From Bicyclus anynana (Eukaryota; Arthropoda; Insecta; Lepidoptera; Nymphalidae): a stretch of DNA of 64,000 nucleotides. Made by a program: the position numbers and the translations under genes. Location of the stretch: NCBI RefSeq assembly GCF_947172395.1, contig NC_069087.1:6715107-6779106 (forward strand). Direction: 5' to 3'. Under the pieces are notes generated by a model. The model was not told where the DNA came from and did not search any database. It saw only the letters and a program-made list of their open reading frames with translations. Shown here in pieces: positions 53,883 to 64,000 of this stretch; position 1 is the first letter of the stretch; each line of letters begins with the position of its first letter.

Positions 53883-56200
53883 AATCGATGGCACGAATCG
53901 GTCACTGGCCACCGATAAAGTAACGTCGCTTGCCTACGCCATCTGACCGAACGAATAAAAAGACCTATCGACCTAAATCTATTGTTTGCAGTGAAAAAGT
54001 TAAGTCAGCTTTTTATTGTTTTAACTTGAAAGTTTGAATAATTTGAGTCAAAAAAAATTAACAATGTTACATAATAATACCTGCATTAACATAATTTTGG
54101 AAAATGTTATTGTTTAAAAATAAACTCTACGAATCTAGTCTTATAATATAAATAACTGCATTTGCTGTTGCATAACTTCAACGGGAACGCATAGACTTAC
54201 ATTTCAAAATTAAAAAAATACTGTTTTTGTCTCTTTTGATAGCCTCCTTTAGAACCTAGTTAATTGTTCAATTTTCACAAAAACCAAACTAGTTAATGTT
54301 TGGAAAATATACCTACACGGATAACTGACTGACGTAATTAACAAAGACCCAACTGAAATTGCAAAAGCTATCAAGCTGAGGACAAAAGATTCCTTTTGTG
54401 ATAAAAATAATCAATAAGAAATATTTTTTGAAACCTTTACTTCAAAAGGGGAAATGGGAAGGGAAACTGTATAAATACCTGATTGTTGAATATAAGGAAG
54501 TAAGGGACAAAGGATTAAAGATTTAAATGTGCACGATGATAGTTATACTAAAAATAGTTTCAAAGAATATTTACATTATTCAAATCATTAGTGAGGCTAT
54601 AACTAAATGAGACGGTCAGAACACACAGAAAGTCATTTGCCAAATACCAAAACGCGGTACAATAAACGCTATCGCGGTTTTCGCGAAGCTGAGAGCTCAA
54701 ACTTTGCGAGAATTTATTTCATTCTTATTGTACTATTATGCCGTTCTCAGCTACACAACATAAATAATAATGCGGGCCGTTATAGGGTCATTACAGTGGG
54801 AACGGGCCAGAGTGACGTTACAAGCCCCTTCTATCTCTCACGTACTGTGTACACTACAGGCTGAGTTATACGATGAATTAGTCTTTCGTGATCTAATTTT
54901 ATATCAGTTGTAAAATCGTGAACAACATTCAGAGATGTTATTATATTTGGTTTGTCTTTTTATTTACTGTCTATATTGAGTGAAGTTTACTAGGTAACTG
55001 TAAATTATACCAATTTGTCGTAACTGAATGTTTATTGAGCAGACTAACAGATGCTGTGAATCTAGAATTATCTGATTTCTAGAGTAATAAGTATTATTTT
55101 CCGTGTCCAGGATGTAATTCTATCTCTGTATCAAAATTTCTCAAAACCGCTTCAGCGACTATAATACAAAAGGGATAAAACATTACTAAAACTGTGTTAT
55201 TTTTTTAATGGACATTTTATTGTATCTATTTTAAAAATATTATACTGTTTTGGGATCGTCAATACTGATAAGAGTTGTTAAATATTAGTATATGTGTTTG
55301 TATCAAATAAACCATTGAATTTCAGAAATATTTAGCGTACCTACAGCTGCACTTTTCTTAACATTTTACTAAAACGAAATTAATGATAGAGCTTAAGAAT
55401 ATTTAGAACTTAGTTTTTATCATCTGGCCTACCTATTGCTTTGTTACAACCTTTTCAGACTTCTTGAAACTGTACAAACAATACATGTCATTATTGCATT
55501 ACAAATTAATCCACAGCAGCTCGTTGTAAACGTAGACGTATCAATCTTGAGACGCGCTTACGAAGACCAGTATCTGAATTCTTTGCGAGCAGCATAGAAG
55601 CCGAGATGAAAGCAGGGTCATTACACGAAACAAAGAGCGAAAGCCGCTCAAACTGTGCATAAATCGTACCGTGATGTTTACCTACGTCGAGACTTCCTAG
55701 GACGCCGCCAAAGAAAACTCAGCCTAGTTTACTAGGAAACGTACGCTGAAAGAAACTGTTTTCAGTGTTTCCTTATGAATATTTTCAAAACAAAATCTAA
55801 ATATTAAAAAGTTGAAAGTCTTTTTTTACGTGTAGGTACATACCTCATCTTTCCTGAAAGCACTTTTTATTTAATTTTACGTCATAGAGTAGGTAAGTTA
55901 AGAATACGTCTAAATATTTGAATTTATAAGATAGAGACGTAAATTCTTTGTTAGTTATGAGTGATACCACACTTATAAATTAATGATTATGGCAACATTA
56001 ATACAAGTAATTGCAAGATTACCTACTTACTCGTCCATAATCGATGTAACTTGAATCTTGGCAAAAAGAATATAGTAAATAATCTATCATATAATTATAT
56101 TGTATGTACCAATAATAGCTTATGTGTTATACCTGACTAATCCCCTAAAATACTTATTAAGTTTTCTAAAATATTACAATTTTGTCAAAAAAAGTCGTTC
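53883..56200. other. Unannotated; GC-richer patch at 54600-54870
   Basis: The patch has an 85-codon ORF (54607-54864) with one hydrophobic run and no recognisable domain. 55105-55175 contains GTATCAAAATTTCTCAAAAC and CGCTTCAGCGACTATAA, weakly like a Helitron interior. Nothing else. Confidence 0.3.
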
Positions 56201-58315
56201 TCAAGAATAAGAAGAAAATATAGATTCAGATTCAGATGCATATAATACATAGTATGTATTTTGATTGAATGAACAACAAAATCACATTGAAATATCAACC
56301 TTACTAAAATTCAATACAACTGAAAACAAATTGTAGCATTTTAAAACACAAGTTCAGTCTCGTACTGCAGAATATCATGTTTACTATTTGAGGACTTATC
56401 TCCGAGCGCACAGATATTATCTGATGCTTAATTAATGTGATGTATAGAACAAGCCACCGTACAGATGGTTGGGCACACGCCAACGTTTTCTTTTTGCTCC
56501 ACACACGTATTTAGTGATGTGACAATTATTACATCGATAACTTTCTTGAAATTTAATATTATAATTTCGTTTGTGTCTGAATGTTTTATATTATTAATTT
56601 ATATTTTCTACGACGTCATTAAACTCATTAAAGGTGTCAAGGTAGAACCAACGAATTTAATATTTTATGCGTAAAAAACTTGTTATCGACGGAAACTTCG
56701 TGTGAATTTAGGATTACATTTCATTAAATTATTGTGTATATGTTATTTTTAATTAAAATAGCGCATTTTTTATCATACACTAGTTTTCTGACTGCATTTG
56801 TTAGACATTTAGTATATTGCTAAAAAATTACATTACATTTAGTATCCTACTAAATGTGTAATTTAATTTAAATTTAAATACTTTCAATATAACATAATGT
56901 TTTAAAAATATAAAAAAAAAATTGTTGGTAACTTCTACTTGCATATGTATAATGTAGACTATATTTATCACACCATCGAAGGAGACCTGCGATGTTGTCG
57001 ACATTGAACTTGATTTTTTTACTTGTAAAAATATTTATGATAAGCAGACAGACAGAACTGGACAAAAATATACCATCTGGTTTTTCTGTTACTAAGTAAC
57101 AAACAAACTTGCACAATAACAATATAGTAGGATTATTATTAAGTTGAGGTTACAACACTACAATACCGTCTGACTAGTACTGAATACTCAAGGAATGAGA
57201 CACTGAATACGACGGCAACCACAAATCAGTAGCCGCTTTGTTCTTTCACGAACGCAAACAATTCGATGAGAAATCGGCACAGCACTATTTTAGACATAAT
57301 TACGTATTGAGGATAATGGATTTATATACTTTGTTTAATGTTGTGTAAAGTTACAGTATGAATGTAATAGGTCTTTGTTTCAACGTACTTTCTTATTGTA
57401 TTGTAAAAATAGTAAAATTCTAATGTAATCCCAATTTTCCGAAAAACGACGATTTAATTTACAAGGCCTTCGAAATACTAATTGAAGAAATAAAGCATAA
57501 ATGAGTGAAATTATTCAAATATAACTTTGAATATTTGGATATTCTAAACAAACATCTTAGAAGAAGTTCTAAGTCCGCCAGTTGCTTAGCATTAGAAGTC
57601 ATGGTTAGTAGTATGTAGCACACATTACATAATTTGATAAGAAAAGATTCCACGCCTAATGTAAAACAGAAGAGGAACTAATTGTACAAGTTAAACCTTT
57701 TGTTCCAGCACTATATTATGTAGTTCAGCGAAAGTTGAACACGGTCATTACGTGTTTTGTACTGGCTATTCGGGAATTGGTATTTTGTTTCTACTTCTAA
57801 TAGATAGGGATATCGCCGTGCGTTGGGAATCGCTAACACTTTATCCGTAGATGTTTGGTAATTATCTTCATTGCATTGTTAAGTGTTACGGACGCAAACA
57901 TGCGCTGTTTGCGATATAAACAGTCAACATTGAATATAAACTATTTGTTGTTGTTATTTAATCAAATATATTCGTTTTGCTGCATTAACTGTTATTGTTA
58001 CGGTAATAAGCACGTTAATGAATAGCAAATTCATCATTCATCTGTTTCTTCTAAAATAGACATGATTTATCATTATTTGTTTTTACTGTCCTGATTTTAT
58101 CAATATTGTAGTCACTTATTACTTAATGTAATAATGTGTCTTTATTTAATCTCAATGAAATAATTATGAAAGAAAATTAGGGTTTTAAAATAAATACAGG
58201 TGTTTTAAAACTTTATCAGGGATGTCATTCCTACCTATAGCGATGCTTTGCGTTTCATGTTGCAATTTTGTGTGACAGAAAAAATACAAGTAGTACATTC
58301 GACCTCTTTTCAGAG
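56201..58315. other. 2.1 kb without recognisable features
   Basis: AT-rich. A small hairpin lies at about 56825-56864 (ACATTTAGTA/TACTAAATGT). Scattered 60-80-codon ORFs look like chance. Confidence 0.4.
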
Positions 58316-58326
58316 TAATTACGAGT

Positions 58327-58497
58327 CATCGTCAATATCATCATTAACAGCCGATGGACGTCTACTGCTGGACATAAGCGTTTTGCATGGACTTCCAAAG
58401 AAAACGGTCTCGAGCAGCCAGTATCCAGCGGATCCCTGTAACCCGCTTGATGTTGGTCCACCTAGTGGTAGGTCGACCAACACTGCGCTTTCTGATA
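58327..58497 (-). mobile_element. RTE-type LINE 3' end, copy F, 11-bp TSD
   Basis: Minus strand, ~170 bp: AGCCGATGGACGTCTACTG, CTGGACATAAGCG, CCAGCGGATCCCTGTAACCC, GGTCGACCAACACTGCGC. The tail is a short ATCATCATT run. The perfect 11-bp duplication TAATTACGAGT flanks it at 58316-58326 and 58498-58508. Confidence 0.9.
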
Positions 58498-58508
58498 TAA
58501 TTACGAGT

Positions 58509-59108
58509 ATATACTGATAAATACTTAATTTATTTTTATTTTATTTTATTAGGTACATCGAGTTTACTATAAAATAAAATTAATTACCTATTAAGAATAT
58601 AAATATTATAAATACAAGAGATAAGAATCAAACAGCAGCTTCAACAGAAAGCAACAAAACAATTTGATAACGAAACCCTAACGGCAGTTTTATTAGTATC
58701 AATTTCTTGCAAATCTCGACCACTCAAAACGTTACCGAACAAACAACCTCCTGGTTAATTAAAGTATGAAACGTTGGTGGATGAAAATTAAATAGGCTCT
58801 AGCAAATTGCGTTTAAACGAGGGTTCTGATCCCAGCCACTTTGTGCTAGTGGCGACTTTGTAAGGTTTTGCTTTGCTATGGTCACTTTTATGTCACCGAA
58901 AATTGTATTTGCGCAACTCCTGTATCATGTTTTGCTTTTGGTTTTCATGGTTCATTTGTTTCGTTATGTTTTGACTACCGATTAATTTACTGTTACTGCT
59001 TGTCTTTAGGATGTTTTATTTTTATTTCTTAGTTTAGGGATAGCGAGATACATAGACTGTTCTGATCTATCTTTAATAAGCTTAACTCTAACTTCCCTAT
59101 GATCAAAC
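58509..59108. other. No recognisable feature
   Basis: AT-rich; nothing supported. Confidence 0.4.
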
Positions 59109-59127
59109 TTTATTTTAACTATTGGAT

Positions 59128-59429
59128 AGAAGCAGGCGTTACTTTGCGGAAGTTCATCATGATTATATAATGATTTATTTATTTTGCTATCATCCGCGAA
59201 AATTCGGCGAACCCATGCGACAACGTCACCCAGGTCCGACAAAATACTCTCTACGTACGTTTCACCCCGAAACCGGAGCATCCTCATGAGATGTTGACTC
59301 TACAACGTGCAATTGCAAATCTTTTTGCAACGTACGTAGAGAGTATTTTGTCGGACCTGGGTGACGTTGTCGCATGGGTTCGCCGAATTTTCGCGGACGA
59401 TAGCAAAATAAATAAATCATTATATAATC
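59128..59429. repeat. Palindromic repeat family P, inverted pair
   Basis: The arms 59161-59261 (minus) and 59329-59429 (plus) are reverse complements over 101 bp with a single mismatch (59191). The 67-bp spacer contains the CTACAACGTGCAATTGCAA centre. The left arm continues outward to the unit end (GGATAGAAGCAGGCGTTAC at 59130); the right arm stops at TATATAATC. Each arm carries the GACCTGGGTGAC and GATAGCAAAATAAATAAATC blocks. Confidence 0.93.
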
Positions 59430-60189
59430 TTTATTTTAACGTTAAGTTAGCTTTTTCCTGCACTCCCATTTAATGTTAAATCGCCATGCAGTTTAAGATT
59501 GATGCAATAATTGTAAAAGAATACGTTTTATTCAACATTATACTATCTAATCGGTTTTAAGCAGCAACTTTTAGTAACGCTATGTAATTTGGCAGTGTTA
59601 TTTATCTGCAGTTGATCGATGGTTACTATACCAGAATTGAAAACTGAGCCTAAAATTTAGAAACATTAAAAAACCTTAACCAGTATTCTTAAATTTAAAA
59701 TCAAAATTACCAAAATTTTTTTTTTCGATTCGTAGTAGGTACTTACCTACTAAAAATTGTCACAAAAAGAATTGAAGAAGTACAAGCTTACATTTCAATG
59801 CACAATCTAAGCCGCACTGCTATATTTTATACTGTAGTTTCTAAATTGTGCAATAGGACAGTAATAAAAATCGGTTCTCTTCCGTATAGTTCCACTGATC
59901 GCGGCATTTATTGCATCCCGGAATAATAAAAGTTTCCGCAAAGAGTTCTAAGACTGAGCTCGTTTACAAGTTTTAAAACTCTGTACGAACTACTCCTTCA
60001 TTTATTATAAGACGATCTTTATATTAAAATTGTTGTCGCTGCAGTGTATTGATCATTTTATTAGTAGCTATTTAACTCGTACACTTTTAATACTCTTCCA
60101 AATTCTCAGATCTCACTCTTATTTTTGATTGACTTATAATAAAAGATACCTCTTCTTTTTCTTTTTTTGACACTTTTATGCGTAGGTAT
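59430..60189. other. No recognisable feature
   Basis: AT-rich; nothing supported. Confidence 0.4.
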
Positions 60190-60194
60190 TTATT

Positions 60195-61275
60195 TAATAT
60201 TCTTTATTTGTACACCACAAAAATAAAAGAAAACAAGCAAAACAGAAACACAAGAAAAAGTAGAATACAAAAGGCGGCCTTATCGCTTAGTAGCGATCTC
60301 TTCCAGGCAACCTTAGGCTTAGGAACTTATTAGGACAACTGTAGGTGGTGTGTACGTAATAATATTGTACATATACATACATACAAATAACTACACACTA
60401 ATACATAAACCATAATACACAAATTATATAATAATTATAAATATCATAAAATAAACTAATATATATAATATATCATTATGTCGTATGATAAATATTCTAA
60501 TAAAATAAAATATGTAACTAGTGACTAAGATAATATGTCTTAACGGATTTTTTAAACATATCAAGGGATTTGGATTTCCGAATGTCGACTGGGAGTGCAT
60601 TCCATAGCTTAATAGCACGAACAACAACTGAACACTTATAAAATTTACTCCTATGGAAAGGCATACACAGAGTAAGAGCACGACATGTTCTTAGCTCTGA
60701 TTGCACTCCCAGAAATGTGAATTTCTCCTTAAGATAAGGAGGATATTTTGGATTAAAGAGCACACAGTACAGAAGAGAAAGTACATGCAGATCCCGGCGA
60801 CGGCGAATAGGAAGCCACTTGAGTTTCTGACGAAATTCAGATATATGGTCATATTTGCGAAGGCTAAATATAAACCGAATTGCAACATTTTGAAGTCGCT
60901 CAAGTTTATTAAGATAGTCCTCAGTCAAACTGGGATAGCTTGCGTCCGCATAATCGAGAACAGAGAGTAGGAGAGAATTTGCTAACATAACTTTGGTAGG
61001 AATTGGAAGAAGAGAACGTAGGCGTCGTAACGAACTCAACGTCGCAAACGTCCTCCTACTCAACTCCTTGATATGCATGCACCACGATAATTCCTTGTCC
61101 ATAACAACTCCAAGGTTTTTAACCGAATCACAATACGGTATCATGACACCGTTGTAAATAATAGGTGGTACGTCGCCCCAAACAACTCTTGAGATTAGAC
61201 TAGGACTGCCAATAATAATTGTTTTTGATTTAATAGGGTTAACCTTAAGCCCATACTGTTTGCTCCATACTCAGG
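60195..61275 (-). mobile_element. CR1/jockey-like LINE 3' end
   Basis: Minus-strand insertion comprising ~250 codons of ORF2 and a ~320-bp 3' UTR ending near TTCTTTATTTGTACACC (60199-60215). The 3' UTR has AAAGGCGGCCTTATCGC, shared with 41465-41640. The 5' breakpoint is near 61270. Confidence 0.8.
60518..61270 (-). pseudogene. LINE ORF2 C-terminal part
   Basis: The ATG at 61144 opens a 208-codon frame, but the same frame extends upstream as LKVNPIKSKTIIIGSP, then VVWGDVPPIIYNGVMIPYCD. That is the region after the YADD motif (N..K. ...IIIG). The frame continues with SVKNLGVVMDKELSW, LLLSVLDYADASYPSL, KLERLQNVAIRFIFSLRKYD and ends AIKLWNALPVDIRKSKSLDM, FKKSVKTYYLSH. This matches the thumb and C-terminal domain of CR1/jockey-type LINEs. 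Fingers, palm and endonuclease are absent. There is no stop or frameshift in the surviving part. Confidence 0.85.
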
Positions 61276-61429
61276 TATCTCATATGTTCATGTTTTGATA
61301 TTTGCAATTTTTAAGAATATGTTATTTTTTAAATTATTTGTCAAATTTTATATTCTCCACAGATTTGGCAACTAGAATTAAATCAAACTAGAATAAAGTA
61401 GAGGACGAAAATTCTGTTTTTCACAAATC

Positions 61430-61562
61430 TCGCAGGAGCCATGGAGTTTTCCGAAATAAAAAGCAGTCTATGTTCTGCTCCAAGGTCCAATTTATCTCTA
61501 TACCAAATTTTATTCAAATCGGTTAAGTGGTTTAACCTTCGCATTTATAATATTAGCATGGA
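61430..61562 (-). mobile_element. Helitron-related fragment
   Basis: GTTTTTCACAAATCTCGCAG, CATGGAGTTTTCCG, CAAATCGGTTAAGTGGTTTA and the end GCATTTATAATATTAGCATG correspond to a minus-strand Helitron interior and 5' end. The 3' end with CTAG is missing. Confidence 0.65.
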
Positions 61563-62017
61563 TGCAATTGTTTTCATGTAGGTACCTAGACGTGTATGTT
61601 AAAGATAGAATTTCAAATAATTTCGTGATATTTACAGCAACTGACCAGATTTGGATAGAGTTTTTTTAATAAAAGAGTAGGCAGGTATTTTGATTTCCCA
61701 GTAGGTAAATATCTGTTAAGAAAACAAAATTAGAAAATACCTATACTAAATCCAGAAATTGGAACAAAATATCAAATTCAAATCGCAGCATTGCTATTGA
61801 GAAATCAATAAATTAAACTCTGAGGATATCCTTGCCAAGCAACGTGTTCAACGTTGTTTAAACGGTTGGATGCAAATAACTGAATCATGTGCAAACAAAA
61901 CAATCAGTTAATTAGCAACTATATGCTAATTAACTAATTAATTTGTTTAAGTTTGCCGTTAAGCCCGTTTTAAGCTGTGACGCGACTAGCCAGAGAGTTA
62001 AACTGAGTTTTTGAATA
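61563..62017. other. No recognisable feature
   Basis: AT-rich; nothing supported. Confidence 0.4.
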
Positions 62018-62052
62018 GAGCAGGCGTTAATTTGAGAAAGTTCAACGTGTAT
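62018..62052 (-). repeat. Family P terminal fragment (weak)
   Basis: GAATAGAGCAGGCGTTAATT then TGAGAAAGTTCA is the diverged end of the palindromic repeat family read on the minus strand. No other block of the family is present. Confidence 0.45.
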
Positions 62053-62498
62053 AAAAACGGTTTCATCGTAAACCTGTAGCTCTACTCTGAAATTATGTTT
62101 GTATAACTCATTAATATGAGAGAATCTATCTTTCTCTGACAATATCTCTGAGATAGATAGAGAGGAACAGAGCCGAATTTTATACTCACAACTATCAAGT
62201 TATAAAACATGCGTTTTCGCCCACGATGACAAGTTCCCCAATTTCTTACGTCACCCAGACCACCGTTAGACGTCATCCACGGTCACAATACTTAACGGCC
62301 CATAAGACGAGATTTGCAAAACTCACAGGAGACACCCTTAGGCAGTTGTTCCGCTATCTCTTCTTCTACTTCTGCCTTCAGACACCATCAGACGAAGCTT
62401 TCAAAAGCTCCGCTGACGCCGCTGAGGTCCCATTAAGGAGCCTACAGCATTACGGCATACGGAATACACAATCAAAAACTGTGTGTACTGTGACGATC
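62053..62498. other. No supported gene
   Basis: A plus-strand 118-codon ORF (62226-62582) overlaps the hairpin at its end, lacks known domains and starts in sequence without coding signs. I treat it as chance. Confidence 0.3.
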
Positions 62499-62602
62499 GC
62501 GTTAACGCAAACGCGAATTTCCAAGGAACTGAAACAGCGCCATCTAGTGGCACTACTGAACAACTGTTTCAATTCCATATAAATTCTCGTTTACGTTAAC
62601 GC
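62499..62602. repeat. Hairpin MITE-like element (GCGTTAACGC ends)
   Basis: The left arm 62499-62540 (GCGTTAACGCAAACGCGAAT ... GAACTGAAACAGCGC) and the right arm ~62561-62602 (AACTGTTTCAATTCC ... TTTACGTTAACGC) are reverse complements at roughly 80 percent by eye. The loop carries GCCATCTAGTGGC. Confidence 0.7.
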
Positions 62603-62700
62603 AATAGGAACAGTATGAAAATATTCTAACTCCCACTAGGCACACTTTTGTAGAAAAACGAAATCGTTTTTCAAAGTACCGTCTTTGGAAAAAAAAACAT
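62603..62700. other. Short flank
   Basis: CTCCCACTAGGCACACTTTT and a AAAACGAAATCGTTTT palindrome at 62655-62671; nothing else. Confidence 0.4.
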
Positions 62701-62708
62701 ATTCGTGA

Positions 62709-62916
62709 TTATATAATGATTTATTTATTTTGCTATCATTCGCGAAAAGTTGACGAACCCATGCGACATCGTCACCCAGGTCCGACAAAATACTCTCTAC
62801 GTACGTTTCACCCCGAAACCGGAGCATCCTCAGGAGATGTTGACTCTACAACGTGCAATTGGCAATTGCAATCATGATGAACTTCCGCAAAGTAACGCCT
62901 GCTTCTATCCAAACAT
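62709..62916. repeat. Palindromic repeat family P, asymmetric copy
   Basis: 62709-62855 is a minus-oriented arm (TATATAATGATTTATTTATT ... ACGTACGTTTCACCCCG, AAACCGGAGCATCCTCAGG). The centre CTACAACGTGCAATTGGCAA follows. 62872-62911 is the plus-oriented unit end (ATCATGATGAACTTCCGC, AAAGTAACGCCTGCTTCTAT). The plus arm is reduced to its last 40 bp and the minus arm lacks that end, so the two halves are complementary deletion products. Confidence 0.85.
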
Positions 62917-63216
62917 CGTCGTCATCAACCCATATTCGGCTCACTGCTGAGCTCGAGTCTCCTCTCAGAATTAGAGGGGTTAGGCCAATAGTCCACCACG
63001 CTGGCCCAATGCGGATTGGCAGACTTCACACACGCAGAGAATTAAGATAATTCTCTGGTATGCAGCTTTCCTCACGATGTTTTTCCTTCACCGATTGAGA
63101 CACGTGATATCTAATTTCTTAAAATGCACACAACTGAAAAGTTGGTGGTGCATGACCGCAACCGGATTCGAACTCACACCCGCAGAGGTCATATCCACTA
63201 GGCTATCACGGCTTCA
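62917..63216 (-). repeat. tRNA-derived SINE, family S, full length, 11-bp TSD, nested
   Basis: Minus strand: tail (CGTCGTCATCAACC) at the left, box B (GGATTCGAACT on plus, ~63164-63174) and box A (CCACTAGGCT, ~63195-63204) at the right. The perfect 11-bp duplication TATCCAAACAT is at 62906-62916 and 63217-63227. It interrupts the end of the family P repeat, so it is younger than that copy. Confidence 0.93.
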
Positions 63217-63227
63217 TATCCAAACAT

Positions 63228-63779
63228 ATTCGTTACTATACCTACTCTTTTGTACTCCTTCAAGATGACGACGATGGGTGGGGATTATGCTCATTTAGCA
63301 TTTTATCACGCTCGGGAAATCTGCATAGTGTCTTAGTAGGGTATTATGTGTAATCCGGCATGCCGCAGCGTTTGTTTATTCGGCAACTACTATATAAATA
63401 AAATGTAAATGTCTCACTTAACTGGTGTAGTATTTTACGTGATAATAGTAAGTTACTTCCTGTCTTCACCAACTTCGTCTGCATGCAATTTACCCATTGA
63501 GAATACTTAATTGTTTGTTTCAGCAAAAAGTAAAATACGAAACGTGTATTTTTAAATTTTTGTTATTTTTTTATTAAAGCTTAAAACAATAAAACCTACG
63601 AGTTTTATTGCACAAGCTTAAAAAACCTGAGAAAATTATGTTTAGTTTCCTTAATTCAGGCTGATAGAAAAGACATATTGGTATAAAAAGTAACAGGAAA
63701 GTTTGAAATTTCTGTGTTATCAGACAAAAATTACCACGGGTTTAAGATCCCAAATAAGGTTGACCTTCACCTATCACTT
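63228..63779. other. No recognisable feature
   Basis: AT-rich; nothing supported. Confidence 0.4.
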
Positions 63780-63830
63780 TCATCATCATCATCATCATCA
63801 TCATCACCCACTGCTGGACATTAGCCAAGC
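63780..63830 (-). repeat. (CAT)n microsatellite with RTE-like end
   Basis: Eight or nine CAT units (63780-63806) are followed by CACCCACTGCTGGACATTAG CC. That matches an RTE 3' end of the type TGTCCAGCAGTGG...(ATG)n on the minus strand. No further coding part. The last 170 bp of the window hold nothing else I can name. Confidence 0.55.
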
Positions 63831-64000
63831 ATATAATATACATATAGTACAAAATATGGACTTCATCCGTACCTAGTATGGATCGTTTTCCATATGACGT
63901 CATCGGCACGCAGCGCAAAAGTTGCTTCTCGGGGCATCGCATTGCTGACTGGTAGATTCGTGCGATCCGTGCGACGCGGATCAGTGGAAATACTTGTATG

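Noticed and set aside
62226..62582. 118-codon ORF as a host gene
   Set aside because: It has no domain, overlaps a MITE-like hairpin at its 3' end, and has no splice or polyadenylation evidence.
1..64000. A new multigene defence or metabolic system
   Set aside because: No cluster of cellular genes is present. All recognisable coding sequence belongs to retrotransposons.

Overview
This window looks like nuclear DNA of a moth or butterfly (Lepidoptera). It is AT-rich and eukaryotic, with no operons, ribosome-binding sites or dense genes. It is scattered with short non-autonomous Helitrons whose ends (TCTATACTAATATTATAAA at the 5' end, a GC-rich hairpin then CTAG at the 3' end) are characteristic of lepidopteran genomes. 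It also holds two tRNA-derived SINE families and fragments of several non-LTR retrotransposon groups. I found no convincing host gene exon, so it is best read as intergenic or intronic DNA built from old and young transposon insertions. The species cannot be fixed from the sequence alone.

Layout. 0-4.2 kb: a diverged direct repeat, a Helitron, and the most complete coding region of the window (an R1-clade reverse transcriptase ORF with zinc finger, 3' UTR and poly(A)), then a SINE. 6.5-9 kb: two copies of one RTE-type LINE 3' end in opposite orientations, each with an 11-bp target-site duplication. 9.8-11.5 kb: a diverged duplicated segment interrupted by a Helitron, and a GC-rich palindrome. 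13-20 kb: SINEs, Helitrons, a MITE-like repeat and a jockey/CR1-like reverse transcriptase fragment (17.0-18.45 kb, minus strand). 21-30 kb: two copies of an R2/R4-like LINE tail, a cluster of Helitrons at 25-26.7 kb, and SINEs. 30-33.5 kb: nearly featureless. 33.5-37.4 kb: a LINE-SINE-RTE-Helitron composite and a short hairpin element. 39-45 kb: a LINE pseudogene tail, a possible promoter or LTR remnant, an RTE fragment and one coding-like 89-codon stretch that is the best (still weak) candidate for a host exon. 44.5-51.3 kb: Helitrons, SINEs, LINE tails and an unusual cluster of hairpin-forming repeats. 51-58 kb: mostly unannotated AT-rich DNA with one terminal-inverted-repeat candidate. 58-64 kb: RTE, a palindrome-forming repeat family, a CR1-like LINE end and a nested SINE.

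How the parts relate. RTE copies and one SINE family share (ATG)n-type tails and duplications of about 11 bp, which suggests the SINE uses RTE machinery. The R1-like, RTE, jockey/CR1-like and R2/R4-like fragments are 5'-truncated and presumably immobile. The most unusual structures are the palindromes at 47.45-47.73 kb and 59.16-59.43 kb (101-bp arms with one mismatch) and three related hairpins between 47.1 and 50.0 kb. I see no evidence of a new multigene system.
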